NCBI RefSeq assembly: GCF_001713455.1 | Contig: NZ_CP016464.1 | Coordinates: 1,115,501 to 1,179,500, forward strand | Direction of reading: 5' to 3' | Source of the DNA: Bosea sp. RAC05 | GTDB lineage: Bacteria; Pseudomonadota; Alphaproteobacteria; Rhizobiales; Beijerinckiaceae | DNA length: 64,000 nucleotides | Part shown: one piece after another, positions 33,412 to 41,914 of the stretch | Position numbering within the stretch: position 1 is the first letter of the stretch | Layout of the letters: each line of letters begins with the position of its first letter | Position numbers and translations under genes: made by a program | The notes under the pieces: model-generated | What the model saw: the letters and a program-made list of their open reading frames with translations, nothing else | What the model was told of the DNA's origin: nothing | The model's database searches: none

Positions 33412-33941
33412 ACGCCGAGGTGGCCTGCTGGCGCCTCATCGGCGCCGTCTATGCGCGGCCGGGTGTCCAGCAATCCTGCCTGCTCCTGCAGGAGCGGGTG
33501 CAGGCCGACATCGTCGTGCTGCTGTTCGGCGGCTGGCTGGCGCGATGTGGCATCGCGCTGTCGCAGGACGCGGCGCATGAGGCAACCGCGCTCGTCGGCC
33601 CCTGGCGCGAGGCAGTGGTTCGGCCGCTGCGCGCGATCCGCGTGACGATGAAGTCATCGCCGCTGATGGGGCGGCCGGAGGCAGCGGCCCTGCGCGAGCG
33701 CATCAAGGCCGACGAACTCGCCGCCGAGCGCATCGAGCTCGGCCTGCTGGTCGGCTGGGCTGCCTCGCGCTGGCCGCAGACAGGCGCGCCTGCCGCCGAT
33801 CTCGTCGCAACCAACCTGCCTCTGTGCCTGCCTGCCGCGCCGGACGCCGCGGCGGGCGCGGCTCTCCAGCAGATCATGGATGCATGCCGCGAAGCAATCA
33901 TTGAATACGATAGCGGCATCAACACTCATTATTTGCCTTGA
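33408..33941 (+). CDS. TIGR02444/DUF2390-like protein
   Basis: A 177-residue all-helical protein with the pattern VYARPGVQQSCLLLQER then VVLLFGGWLARCG and WREAVVRPLRAIRVTMK, which I recognise as the TIGR02444 (DUF2390) family of unknown function. The GTG start overlaps the ubiX stop, so it is translated with it. TIGR02444 genes usually stand near unrelated loci; coupling to ubiX inside a UbiD operon is unusual. Confidence 0.7.
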   Translation: MNAEVACWRLIGAVYARPGVQQSCLLLQERVQADIVVLLFGGWLARCGIALSQDAAHEATALVGPWREAVVRPLRAIRVTMKSSPLMGRPEAAALRERIKADELAAERIELGLLVGWAASRWPQTGAPAADLVATNLPLCLPAAPDAAAGAALQQIMDACREAIIEYDSGINTHYLP

Positions 33942-34006
33942 TACCCTGAGCCTCGTTTACTCGGCGCAATAACGCGGAAAGCCGCGATATTCTGGAGGGG
34001 ACGGAC

Positions 34007-35209
34007 ATGATCAGGACAGTTTTGCTTACCACGGCCGCGCTCGTCGGCCTCGTCGCTAGCGGCGCCGTGGCCCAGGCCAAGATCGGCTCCTGCGACGAGC
34101 CGATCCTGCTCGGCACCACCATCTCGGAGACCGGTCCGTTCTCGACGCTGACCGACAACTGGAAGGCGATGACCGAGGCCTTCTTCGACGAGATCAACAA
34201 GATGGGCGGGATCGACGTCTCGTCCTGCGGCAAGAAGCTGCCGGTCAGGATCGTCATCTACGACGACCAGTCCAACCCCTCGACCGCCGTCTCGCTGTTC
34301 GAGAAGATGGCCTCGGTCGACAATGTCGATTTCTTCGTCGGTCCCGACTGGACCTCGCTCGGCCTGCCCGTGCCGACCGTCGCCGAACGCCACCAGATTC
34401 CGATCGTGATGGCGAATGTGGCGACGCCCTCGGCCTATTCGCGCGGCCTGAAATACATGTGGGGTACGCCCTATCCCGTGGTGCCTTTGTGGTCGCAGCG
34501 CTATTTCGAGATGCTGACCAAGGTCCAGCCGCAGCCCAAGACGATCTTCTTCGTCACCCATGACAACCCGGTGATGAAGGGCATCACCGAGTTCTGGGCG
34601 CCCAAGGCCGAAGCGCAAGGCATCAAGGTGATCGGCAAGGAGACCTTCCCGGCCGACGCCAAGGACTTCTCCGCGATCATCCTGAAGATCAGGGCCGCCC
34701 GGCCCGACATCGTCTATATCTCGTCCTTCGACAACGTTTCCGGCCCGCTGGTGCAGCAGATGCGCCAGCAGCGCATCAAGGCGATGGATGTCCACCACAC
34801 CATGCTGACCGGCGCGCTCGCCCGCCAGACCGGCAAGGACATCGAGGGCATGACCGGCGAACTGGCCTGGTATCCGGCGGTCGGCGGCAAGCACAGCGAA
34901 CTGGTCACGCGGGTGCTACAGCGTTCCAAGGTCGACATGTTCGAGTCGATCTTCACCATGGGCCGGATCAGCGCCTATCTGACGATGGTTCAGGCGATCG
35001 AGAAGGCAGGCGCGGTCGATCGGGAAAAGGTTCGCGCGGCGCTGACCAAGGGCACGTTCGAGGCGCCGCCCGGGCCGATCGTCTTTGACGAGAAGGGCTT
35101 CGCCACCACCAACGGCGCCTTCACGATCCAGATCCAGGGCGGCAAGGTCGCAGTCGTGTGGCCGCCGGAGGCCGGCAAGATCGCCTGGCCCTCGCCGAGC
35201 TGGCAGTAG
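34007..35209 (+). CDS. Second Liv-type ABC transporter substrate-binding protein
   Basis: A 400-residue secreted protein: signal peptide about 1-24 (GAVAQA), then SCDEPILLGTTISETGPFST, a Peripla_BP_6 domain. Two cysteines (in GSCDEP and SSCGKK) could form a disulfide. It is well diverged from the binding protein at 19148-20329, so the two systems probably take up different ligands. The 65-base gap before it contains no terminator. It heads the second Liv set. Confidence 0.92.
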   Translation: MIRTVLLTTAALVGLVASGAVAQAKIGSCDEPILLGTTISETGPFSTLTDNWKAMTEAFFDEINKMGGIDVSSCGKKLPVRIVIYDDQSNPSTAVSLFEKMASVDNVDFFVGPDWTSLGLPVPTVAERHQIPIVMANVATPSAYSRGLKYMWGTPYPVVPLWSQRYFEMLTKVQPQPKTIFFVTHDNPVMKGITEFWAPKAEAQGIKVIGKETFPADAKDFSAIILKIRAARPDIVYISSFDNVSGPLVQQMRQQRIKAMDVHHTMLTGALARQTGKDIEGMTGELAWYPAVGGKHSELVTRVLQRSKVDMFESIFTMGRISAYLTMVQAIEKAGAVDREKVRAALTKGTFEAPPGPIVFDEKGFATTNGAFTIQIQGGKVAVVWPPEAGKIAWPSPSWQ

Positions 35210-35232
35210 GCAGCGGCTGACGGAGCGCGGCG

Positions 35233-36120
35233 ATGCCGATCGACATTCTCGCCCAGATCGCCATTGGCGGCATCCTCATCGGAGGGCTTTATGCACTCTT
35301 CGCCTTCGGCCTTTCGCTGATCTACGGCGTCGCACGCATCCTGAATTTCTCGCATGGCACGCTGCTGGCGATCGCCGGCGTGCTGGCCAGCATCCTCTAC
35401 ACCGCGCTCGGCTCCAATCCGATCGCTCTGGTCGCCATCATCATTGGACTGGCGGCCGGGTTCTTCCTGTTCGGCTGGGGCTTCCACGACGTGTTGCTCG
35501 CGCCTCTGAAGCGCCGCAACCATTTCGAGGCCTCGGTCGGCACGGTGCTGACCACGGTCGGAGCGCTGATCATCATCGGCGACGTCGCGGCGACGTTGGC
35601 CGGCCCGCGCCCGCGCAATATTCCCCTGCGCTCGGACGTGATCGAGATCGGCAACGTTCTTATCCCGGTCTCGCAGGCCTGGATGCTGGCCGGCATCACG
35701 GTGCTGACGATCGTGCTGCAACTGGTGCTGAGCCGGTCCTGGTATGGCCGCGCCGTGCGCGCGGTAACGCAGGATCATGTCGGCGCGACGATCTGCGGCG
35801 TGCGCCCGCGCGCCATCCACGGCATCACCTTCGGGCTGGGCGCCGCATTGGCGGCCATCGCCGGCGTGCTCTACGCGATGGTCTTCCCGGTCGATCCCTA
35901 TGCCGGCTTCAACCTGACGGTGAAGGCCTTCACGATCATCGTGCTGGGCGGCGTCGGCAATCTCGTCGGGGCGCTCGCGGCCGGGCTGTTCCTCGGCATG
36001 GCGGAAGCCTTCACCGCCTTCTTCTGGGCGCCTGAATGGGCGCCGGCGCTATCGATCACGCTGCTGCTCGTCATCCTCGTCGCCTTCCCGCAAGGCTTCG
36101 GTTCGGTACGGAGGGCGTGA
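35233..36120 (+). CDS. livH: LivH-type permease of the second transporter
   Basis: A 295-residue permease beginning MPIDILAQIAIGGILIGGLY, with the LivH box SLIYGVARILNFSHGTLLAI and the AFTIIVLGGVGNLVGALAAG ending region. The stop shares one base with the start of the next gene. It forms the channel with the LivM half of the fusion protein. Confidence 0.93.
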   Translation: MPIDILAQIAIGGILIGGLYALFAFGLSLIYGVARILNFSHGTLLAIAGVLASILYTALGSNPIALVAIIIGLAAGFFLFGWGFHDVLLAPLKRRNHFEASVGTVLTTVGALIIIGDVAATLAGPRPRNIPLRSDVIEIGNVLIPVSQAWMLAGITVLTIVLQLVLSRSWYGRAVRAVTQDHVGATICGVRPRAIHGITFGLGAALAAIAGVLYAMVFPVDPYAGFNLTVKAFTIIVLGGVGNLVGALAAGLFLGMAEAFTAFFWAPEWAPALSITLLLVILVAFPQGFGSVRRA

Positions 36121-37934
36121 TGACGCGTCATGACGTCTCTCTCGCCACCACGGCGCTGACCGAGGATGCGCGCGCCGCGACGCCGGCGCGGTCCCTCCTG
36201 CCCTTTCTGGGCGGCGCGGTCCTGATCGGGCTCCTGCTGCTCGTTCCGCAGCTCGGCGTGCCCTATGCGACCAGCCTCGTCTTCACGCTGCTGGTCTCGT
36301 TCATCCTGGCGCAGAGCTGGGACTGGATCGGCGGGCTCGCCGGCTACGTCAATCTCGGCCATTTCGCCTGGTATGGCGTCGGGGCCTATGCCTTCGCGAT
36401 CAGCCTGAACGCCGGGGTTCCCGTGCCGCTCTGCTTCGTCGTCGCGATGGCGGTGGTGGCGCTGGCGGCGGCGATCCTGTCGTTCCCGCTATTCCGGCTC
36501 AAGGGCGACTATTTCGCCTTCGCGACGCTCGCCATCCTGCCCTTGGCCGAACTGCTCGCCTTCAACCTCTCGAAACTAACCGGCGGCGCGGACGGCATCG
36601 TGCTGCCGCCGAACTATGTGCTCTTGCCGGCCTTCTACACCGCGCTCGGCTTTGCGATCGCGACCTTCGCGCTGACCATCGCGCTGTCGCGCTCGCGCTT
36701 CGGCTATGCGCTGAAGAGCATCCGCAACGACGAACAGGCGGCCGAGGTGGTCGGCATCCGCATCTTTCCGGCCAAGCTTGGCGTGATGGTGCTGTCGGGC
36801 GCCTTCGCCGCGCTAGGCGGGGCCGTCCATGCCTGGCAGCTGAGCTATATCGACCCACCGACTGTGTTTGGCCTCAGCGTCGCGCTGGTGCCCGTCGCCA
36901 TGGCGCTGTTTGGCGGCTCGGGCCTGCTCTGGGGGCCGATGATCGGCGTCGCCCTGCTGTTCACCGTGCAGCAGTTCCTGCTCGTCAACATGAGCATCCT
37001 GCACGCCACCGTCTATGGCTTGATCATCCTGCTGATCGGCCGCTTCATGCCCGGCGGCCTGCTGCGCTCGCGGCTCGCTAAAGCCATCCCCGCCTTGCGC
37101 TTCCTGTCGCGCGAGCAGCATCTCGCGCCGACCGGGGCGGCCGTGGCGGGAGGCCATGAGCGCCTGCCGATGCCGATCCGCGTGCCCGATCCTGACCGCG
37201 AGCTGCTGGTCTGCCGCAAGCTGACCAAGGCCTTCGGCGGCAACATCGCCGTCAACGCGGTCGATATCGTCATCCGGCAGGGCGAGGTCGTCGGGCTCGT
37301 CGGCGCCAACGGCTCCGGCAAGACGACCCTCTTCAACTGCATCTCGAAGGTCTATGAGCCGACCGGCGAGCTGATCGTCGACGGCCGGAACCTGGCCGGC
37401 CTGAGGCGCGACGAGGTCGCGGCGGTGGGCGTCGGACGCTCCTTCCAGAACCCGCGTCCCTTCGGCGACCTGACGGTGGCGGAAAACATCGCGATCGCCG
37501 CGACCTTCCGCCGGAACGGACCGGCCCTGCCGGACGCGCTTGCGGAGGCCGCCGCCTACGCCGCCTTCGTCGGCCTCGGCGACCGCCTCGGCGAGCGCGC
37601 CGACGGACTGAGCCTGCAGGAAAAGAAGAGCCTGGAGCTGGCGCGCGCGCTGGCGCTGCACCCCAGGCTGCTGCTCGTCGACGAGGTCGCATCGGGCCTG
37701 ACGCCTTCCGAGATCAGGCGGTTCGTCGGCCATATCCGCGAGATTCGCGACGTCTACGGCATCACGGTGATCTGGGTCGAGCACATCTTCTCGGCGCTGG
37801 CTCAGGTCGTGGACCGGCTGATCGTGCTCGAACAGGGCCAGGTCATCGCCGACGCGCCTCTGGCGGAAGCCGTGAAGGACGAGCGCGTGCTCGCCGCCTA
37901 TCTCGGCCAGGCCGCGACGAAGGAAGGGCACTGA
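36120..37934 (+). CDS. LivM-LivG fusion: permease joined to ATP-binding domain
   Basis: A 604-residue fusion. Residues about 25-350 are a LivM permease (WDWIGGLAGYVNLGHFAWYG; LKGDYFAFATLAILPLAELL). A linker of about 35 residues follows. Residues about 360-604 are a LivG ATPase with Walker A GANGSGKTT, VGRSFQNPRPFGDLTVAENI, signature LSLQEKKSLELARAL and H-loop WVEHIF. Such M-G fusions occur in several proteobacterial Liv systems. The start ATG at 36120 overlaps livH by one base. The signature LSLQEKK deviates from LSGGQ, as is usual for LivG. Confidence 0.93.
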   Translation: MTRHDVSLATTALTEDARAATPARSLLPFLGGAVLIGLLLLVPQLGVPYATSLVFTLLVSFILAQSWDWIGGLAGYVNLGHFAWYGVGAYAFAISLNAGVPVPLCFVVAMAVVALAAAILSFPLFRLKGDYFAFATLAILPLAELLAFNLSKLTGGADGIVLPPNYVLLPAFYTALGFAIATFALTIALSRSRFGYALKSIRNDEQAAEVVGIRIFPAKLGVMVLSGAFAALGGAVHAWQLSYIDPPTVFGLSVALVPVAMALFGGSGLLWGPMIGVALLFTVQQFLLVNMSILHATVYGLIILLIGRFMPGGLLRSRLAKAIPALRFLSREQHLAPTGAAVAGGHERLPMPIRVPDPDRELLVCRKLTKAFGGNIAVNAVDIVIRQGEVVGLVGANGSGKTTLFNCISKVYEPTGELIVDGRNLAGLRRDEVAAVGVGRSFQNPRPFGDLTVAENIAIAATFRRNGPALPDALAEAAAYAAFVGLGDRLGERADGLSLQEKKSLELARALALHPRLLLVDEVASGLTPSEIRRFVGHIREIRDVYGITVIWVEHIFSALAQVVDRLIVLEQGQVIADAPLAEAVKDERVLAAYLGQAATKEGH

Positions 37935-38641
37935 TGCTGAGCCTCGCCAATCTCGTCGTCGACCATGGCAAGCTGCGCGCCTTATGGGATGTCAGCCTGA
38001 CCGTCCGCGCCGGCGAAAAAATCGGCCTGCTCGGCGCCAACGGAGCCGGCAAGAGCACGACGCTGGGCGCGATCATGGGGCTCTATCCGCCGCAATCAGG
38101 CGACATCGTCTTCGATGGCGCTTCGATCGCCGCCCGGCCGCCGGCCGATAACGTCGCGCGCGGCATCGCGCTCGTGCCGGAGGGCCGGCGGCTCTTCGCC
38201 GAGATGAGCGTTCAGGAAAACCTCGAAATGGGGGCCTATCTGCGGGCGTCTCGGGCGAGCCTGTGCCAGACACTGGACTCCGTCTTCGCCCTGTTTCCGA
38301 TCCTGCGCGACAAGGCGCGCCAGAATGCCGGCGAGCTCTCCGGCGGTCAGCAGCAGATGGTCGCGATCGGCCGGGCGCTGATGTCGAAGCCGAGGCTGCT
38401 GTTGCTGGACGAGCCCTTTCTCGGGGTCGCGCCGCTCGTCATCTACGATGTCATGGACGCGCTGAGGCGGGTGGCCGACACCGGCGTCACCATCCTTCTG
38501 GTCGAGCAGAACATCCATCGCGCGCTCGATTTCGTCGATCGCGCCTATGTCATCGAGAACGGCCGCAGCGCGCTCGACGGCACGCGCGAGAGCCTGCTCG
38601 GCGACCCCGAATTCGGCACGAAGTTCCTCGGGCTGGAATAG
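37934..38641 (+). CDS. livF: LivF-type ABC transporter ATP-binding protein
   Basis: A complete 235-residue LivF: Walker A GANGAGKST, Q-loop VPEGRRLFAEMSVQENLEMG, signature LSGGQQQMVAIGRAL, Walker B LLLLDEPFLGV and H-loop LLVEQNIHRAL. The start shares its first base with the stop of the fusion gene. It has the same length as the interrupted livF at 15691-16398 and could in principle substitute for it. Confidence 0.94.
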   Translation: MLSLANLVVDHGKLRALWDVSLTVRAGEKIGLLGANGAGKSTTLGAIMGLYPPQSGDIVFDGASIAARPPADNVARGIALVPEGRRLFAEMSVQENLEMGAYLRASRASLCQTLDSVFALFPILRDKARQNAGELSGGQQQMVAIGRALMSKPRLLLLDEPFLGVAPLVIYDVMDALRRVADTGVTILLVEQNIHRALDFVDRAYVIENGRSALDGTRESLLGDPEFGTKFLGLE

Positions 38642-38681
38642 GCCGTTCGCCGGCTCACTATTATTTCCGGAGAGATCGTTC

Positions 38682-39440
38682 ATGGCACGTCTGACAGGCA
38701 AGGTGGCGCTGGTCACCGGCGCGGCGCAAGGCATCGGAGCAGCCTATGCGATGGCGCTGGCCAAGGAGGGGGCGGCCGTCTGCGTCTCCGACATCCGCCT
38801 GCCCGAGACGACGCGCGACGCCATCGTCGCGGCCGGCGGGCAGGCGCTCGCCGTCGCGGCCGACGTGACCTCGCCGCAATCCGTCGCGACCATGGTGGCG
38901 GAGACGGTGCTGCGCTTCGGCTCGGCCGATATTCTGGTCAACAATGCCGGGATGTTCGGCAACCTGACGCTGAAGCCCTTCGACCAGATCGCCTCGTCGG
39001 AATGGGATGCGGTCATGGCCGTCAATGTCCGCGGCACGTTCGAATGCGCCAGGGCGGTCGTTCCGCAGATGCGTAGCCAGGGCCATGGCAAGATCGTCAA
39101 CATCGCCTCGGGAACCGTCTTCAAGGGCTCGCCGATGATGCTGCATTACGTGACCTCGAAGGCGGCGATCGTCGGCTTCACCCGCGCGCTGGCCCGCGAG
39201 CTCGGCGGCGACGGCATCCGCGTCAACTGCATCGCGCCGGGTCTGGTGATGAGCGACAACGTCAGGGTCAACCCGGCTTGGGCGGCCGATGTCGTCGCCA
39301 ACAATGTCGCCAGCCGCGCGATCAAACGCGAAGCGCAGCCCGACGACCTGATCGGCACGCTGATCTATCTCAGCGCCCCCGACAGCGACTTCCTCACCGG
39401 CCAGACCATCGTGGTCGATGGCGGCTCGGTGATGCACTGA
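38682..39440 (+). CDS. Short-chain dehydrogenase/reductase
   Basis: A 252-residue classical SDR: cofactor loop TGAAQGIGAAYA, Asp in VSDIRLP (favours NAD), NNAG, and the catalytic Ser in NIASGTVFKGS with HYVTSKAA (Tyr and Lys). It oxidises or reduces a carbonyl or alcohol. Start at 38682, with GGAGA 10 bases upstream. In the furan hypothesis it could convert an alcohol such as furfuryl alcohol to the aldehyde, since no GMC-type HMF oxidase is present; this is speculation. It is the last gene of the plus-strand operon. Confidence 0.9.
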   Translation: MARLTGKVALVTGAAQGIGAAYAMALAKEGAAVCVSDIRLPETTRDAIVAAGGQALAVAADVTSPQSVATMVAETVLRFGSADILVNNAGMFGNLTLKPFDQIASSEWDAVMAVNVRGTFECARAVVPQMRSQGHGKIVNIASGTVFKGSPMMLHYVTSKAAIVGFTRALARELGGDGIRVNCIAPGLVMSDNVRVNPAWAADVVANNVASRAIKREAQPDDLIGTLIYLSAPDSDFLTGQTIVVDGGSVMH

Positions 39441-39456
39441 ACCGCGAGGACGAGGC

Positions 39457-40281
39457 TCAACCCGCCAGGGGCGCCATCGCCCGGCGGTAATCGCTCGGCG
39501 TCAACCCGGTATGCTGCTGGAAGAAGCGGCAGAAATTGCTGGCGGCGCTGAAGCCGAGATCGTCGGAGACCTGGCCGATTCCGATGGCGCCGTCCCCCAG
39601 CGCGCAGACCGAGGCCTCGATGCGGATGGCGTTGCCATAGACCGCCGGCGTGACGCCGGTGCAGTCCCGGAACAGCGTGTTGAAGCGCGAGCGCGAGAGC
39701 CCGGCGAGGCCGGCCAGCGCATCGTAGTCGTATGGCTCGGCGGTGTGCTCGCGCATCGATCGCAACGCACGTCGCACGCGGTAATCGGGCGCACGGGCTG
39801 GCGGCGAGGCCGGGTTGGCGGCGCTCTGGCCGATCGTCCAGGTGAGTTGCAGGATCGCGTCCTCGACGGCGCCGGCATCGTCGTGACCTGTCTCGATCAT
39901 CTCGATCAGCCTGTCTCGCCAGCGCTCCGACTCGGCCGAGATTGCGATTCCGGGCCTCGCGAAGAAGGCCGGCCGGCCGCAGCTCGAGAACAGCCGGTCG
40001 GCCCGCGCCAGCCAGTCGGTCTCGAGATACAGCGCGAGAAAGACGCTGCGCTCCCGGTCGTCTCCATGGGCGTAATGGTGCTCCTGCCAGGCGTTCACCA
40101 GGACGGCGGTGTCGGCCTTCAGCGGCAGCACGGCGCCATTGACGGTGAAATGCTGGTCGGGGCCGGCGACCTTGAGGACGACATGGCAATGGGCGTGGGC
40201 ATGGGTCGTCAGCGAGGTGTCCATGTCGAGCAGGGCGACACGGCCGAAACGTCCTGTGACGATGCCAAGTCCCTTGGTCAT
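39457..40281 (-). CDS. AraC-family transcriptional regulator 2
   Basis: A 274-residue paralogue of the regulator at 27726-28571: both share FGRVALLDMD, the AHCHVVLKV-type segment and LVNAW near the N terminus, then two helix-turn-helices (YDALAGLAGLSRSRFNTLF and VSDDLGFSAASNFCRFFQQH). The start is set at 40281 (MTKGLGIVTGRF) by alignment with its paralogue. It converges on the SDR gene and diverges from the hydroxylase gene, so it may regulate the hydroxylase. Confidence 0.88.
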   Translation of the reverse strand: MTKGLGIVTGRFGRVALLDMDTSLTTHAHAHCHVVLKVAGPDQHFTVNGAVLPLKADTAVLVNAWQEHHYAHGDDRERSVFLALYLETDWLARADRLFSSCGRPAFFARPGIAISAESERWRDRLIEMIETGHDDAGAVEDAILQLTWTIGQSAANPASPPARAPDYRVRRALRSMREHTAEPYDYDALAGLAGLSRSRFNTLFRDCTGVTPAVYGNAIRIEASVCALGDGAIGIGQVSDDLGFSAASNFCRFFQQHTGLTPSDYRRAMAPLAG

Positions 40282-40492
40282 GGCCTGTCCGAAAAGAATT
40301 CGCGATCCATGCGCCAGCGTAGGTTCGACAGGCCCCGCCGGCAAGTGTCGGACCACGCCAGACAAGGGCGTTCAGGGCTCCCGCGCCGCCAAAAATAGTT
40401 CCCGATGATAAATCGCGGTCCGCGCTGAGAGGGTGTTCCGGCAGCCGCCATGGTCGATGTCCTCATCCACACAAAACAACGGAGGACACGCC

Positions 40493-41314
40493 ATGGAAGC
40501 CATCGTCCAGGATCCGAAACGCGACCGGCGCGAGCAGGAGCGGCAGGCCAGGTTCAAGGTCAAGTTCGTCGAGGAGACGCCGCCCTGGTACCATGGCGCG
40601 ATGCATCTCGGCTTCATGCTGATCGTGACGCTGGGCACGATCTGGTACTGCGCGACGCAACTCGACAACCCCGGCTTCTGGGACTGGATGCTGGTGCCGG
40701 CGATCGCTCTTTTCGGCAACTGGGTCGAGTGGGCCGCGCATCGCTACGTCCTGCACCGGCCAGTGCCCGGGCTGGAGGCGGTCTACAAGCGCCACTGCAC
40801 CGTCCACCACCAGTTCTTCACCCATCACGACCTCGGCTATGAGGGCCACAAGGAATGGCGGGCGCTCCTCTTTCCGCCGTTTGCGCCGATCGGCTTCGTC
40901 GCGCTGTCGGTCCCGCCAGCCTTGCTCGCCGGCTGGCTGATCTCACCGAACGCCGGCTACCTCGTGGTCATCACGATGGCTGGCTACTACCTGCTCTATG
41001 AAGGCCTGCACACGCTCTCGCATCTCGACGACGAGCGCTATCCGTTCCTGAAATACATCCCCCTGGTCAACACGGTCCGTCGGATGCACTACGTCCATCA
41101 TGTCCTCGGATTCATGCAGACGCGGAACTTCAACCTGACCTTCCCGATCTGCGACTGGCTCTTCGGCACCAGCGATCTCGATCGGGGCTTCCTCGGCACG
41201 CTGTTCAACGGCGCCACGCACAAGCACATGAAGAAGGATCTGCAGCCGGTCGATCCGGGCATCAGGATCGCCGGAATCGACGACGAGGCACAGGCGAAAA
41301 CGGGCGTATCGTAA
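40493..41314 (+). CDS. Sterol desaturase/fatty acid hydroxylase-family membrane di-iron enzyme
   Basis: A 273-residue integral membrane protein. The His boxes are AAHRYVLHR, KRHCTVHHQFFTHHD, GLHTLSHLDD and RMHYVHHVLGF, the set expected for a membrane di-iron hydroxylase. Four hydrophobic segments surround them. The ATG at 40493 has GGAGGA 7 bases upstream. The substrate is unknown; lipid, carotenoid or a hydrophobic pathway compound are all possible. It stands alone, divergent from AraC regulator 2 over a 211-base gap. Confidence 0.88.
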   Translation: MEAIVQDPKRDRREQERQARFKVKFVEETPPWYHGAMHLGFMLIVTLGTIWYCATQLDNPGFWDWMLVPAIALFGNWVEWAAHRYVLHRPVPGLEAVYKRHCTVHHQFFTHHDLGYEGHKEWRALLFPPFAPIGFVALSVPPALLAGWLISPNAGYLVVITMAGYYLLYEGLHTLSHLDDERYPFLKYIPLVNTVRRMHYVHHVLGFMQTRNFNLTFPICDWLFGTSDLDRGFLGTLFNGATHKHMKKDLQPVDPGIRIAGIDDEAQAKTGVS

Positions 41315-41441
41315 GCGAAGGCCGCCTCTGCGGGCAGCTACGGAAATGCTGTCCGCAGGGGCGCTTCGCCCAGTCGAGAGCCCCGGATGGTCGCGGATCA
41401 GGGTCGACCCCTCGCCCTGCGAGGACGCGGCCGGCAAGCTG

Positions 41442-41648
41442 TTACAGGGCGGGCCGGAAACTGTCCGTGACCTCGCGCGCGCTCTTGGTTCGCAGGGAGA
41501 CGTAGACCTTGTCGGACACGGTCACGGTGACCGATTCGTTCGCGACCGGCAGCGTCATGGCACGGCCGCGCGCGACCTCCCGGAGCTCGTTGGGAACCCG
41601 AATGTTGAGGTGGTAGTATCCCAGCCTGGTAGCGAAGGGACGGGGCAT
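41442..41648 (-). pseudogene. Truncated tyrosine integrase (N-terminal remnant)
   Basis: A 68-codon frame MPRPFATRLGYYHLNIRVPN then ELREVARG, which resembles the start of the intact integrase at 10050-11567 (MARPFKHPKTGVYWFRKAVP then KDLRAVLG), and continues SLRTKSAREV. It ends after about 68 residues, with no catalytic domain downstream. Its start faces the tRNA-derived repeat at 41733, 85 bases away. It is the probable relic of the integrase that delivered the catabolic island. Confidence 0.8.
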
Positions 41649-41732
41649 CGCAAGGGCGAAACCGCTGTGTGAAAGCGGATACCGATAAGCCCTTACAAAA
41701 CCGTAACTCTTTGACCTGCTGAGGAAAAAGAG

Positions 41733-41750
41733 TGGTGCCCAGGACAGGAC
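41733..41750 (-). repeat. Attachment-site repeat (tRNA 3' end), copy 3
   Basis: TGGTGCCCAGGACAGGAC, one mismatch to copies 1 and 2, then TCGAACCT as in copy 2. No tRNA body adjoins within 100 bases, so the intact tRNA gene must lie outside the window or have been displaced. The leftward 60 bases (including AAGCCCTTACAAAACCGTA) are nearly identical to those before copy 1. Confidence 0.75.
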
Positions 41751-41914
41751 TCGAACCTACCGGCCAGTCCTGGATTCCTTGAAAAACAAGGGAAATCCCG
41801 CCGAGCGCCTCAGCGTTGACTGGGATTGAAGAGTGAGGTGCTCTGGCAAGGATGCTAGCATCTTTCGGCCCGCCCACAAGGACCTTCCACTTTCCGGTCA
41901 TCGCGACACTGACA

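Larger units (their letters stand above)
11665..41750. mobile_element. 30 kb catabolic island bounded by tRNA-derived repeats
   Basis: The left boundary is repeat copy 2, the right boundary is copy 3 at 41733-41750 (one mismatch). A decayed integrase (41442-41648) faces the right repeat in the same arrangement as the intact integrase of the neighbouring element. Cargo: hipBA, a Bug-type binding protein, two Liv-type transporters and a furan/aromatic acid pathway. Because its own integrase is broken, it is either fixed or depends on the integrase of the neighbour. Confidence 0.6.

Noticed and set aside
41764..41795. Hairpin with CCTTG/CAAGG arms and a five-A loop near attachment copy 3 as a terminator
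   Set aside because: The stem is only five pairs before a bulge and no U-tract follows in the direction of the ATP-grasp gene.
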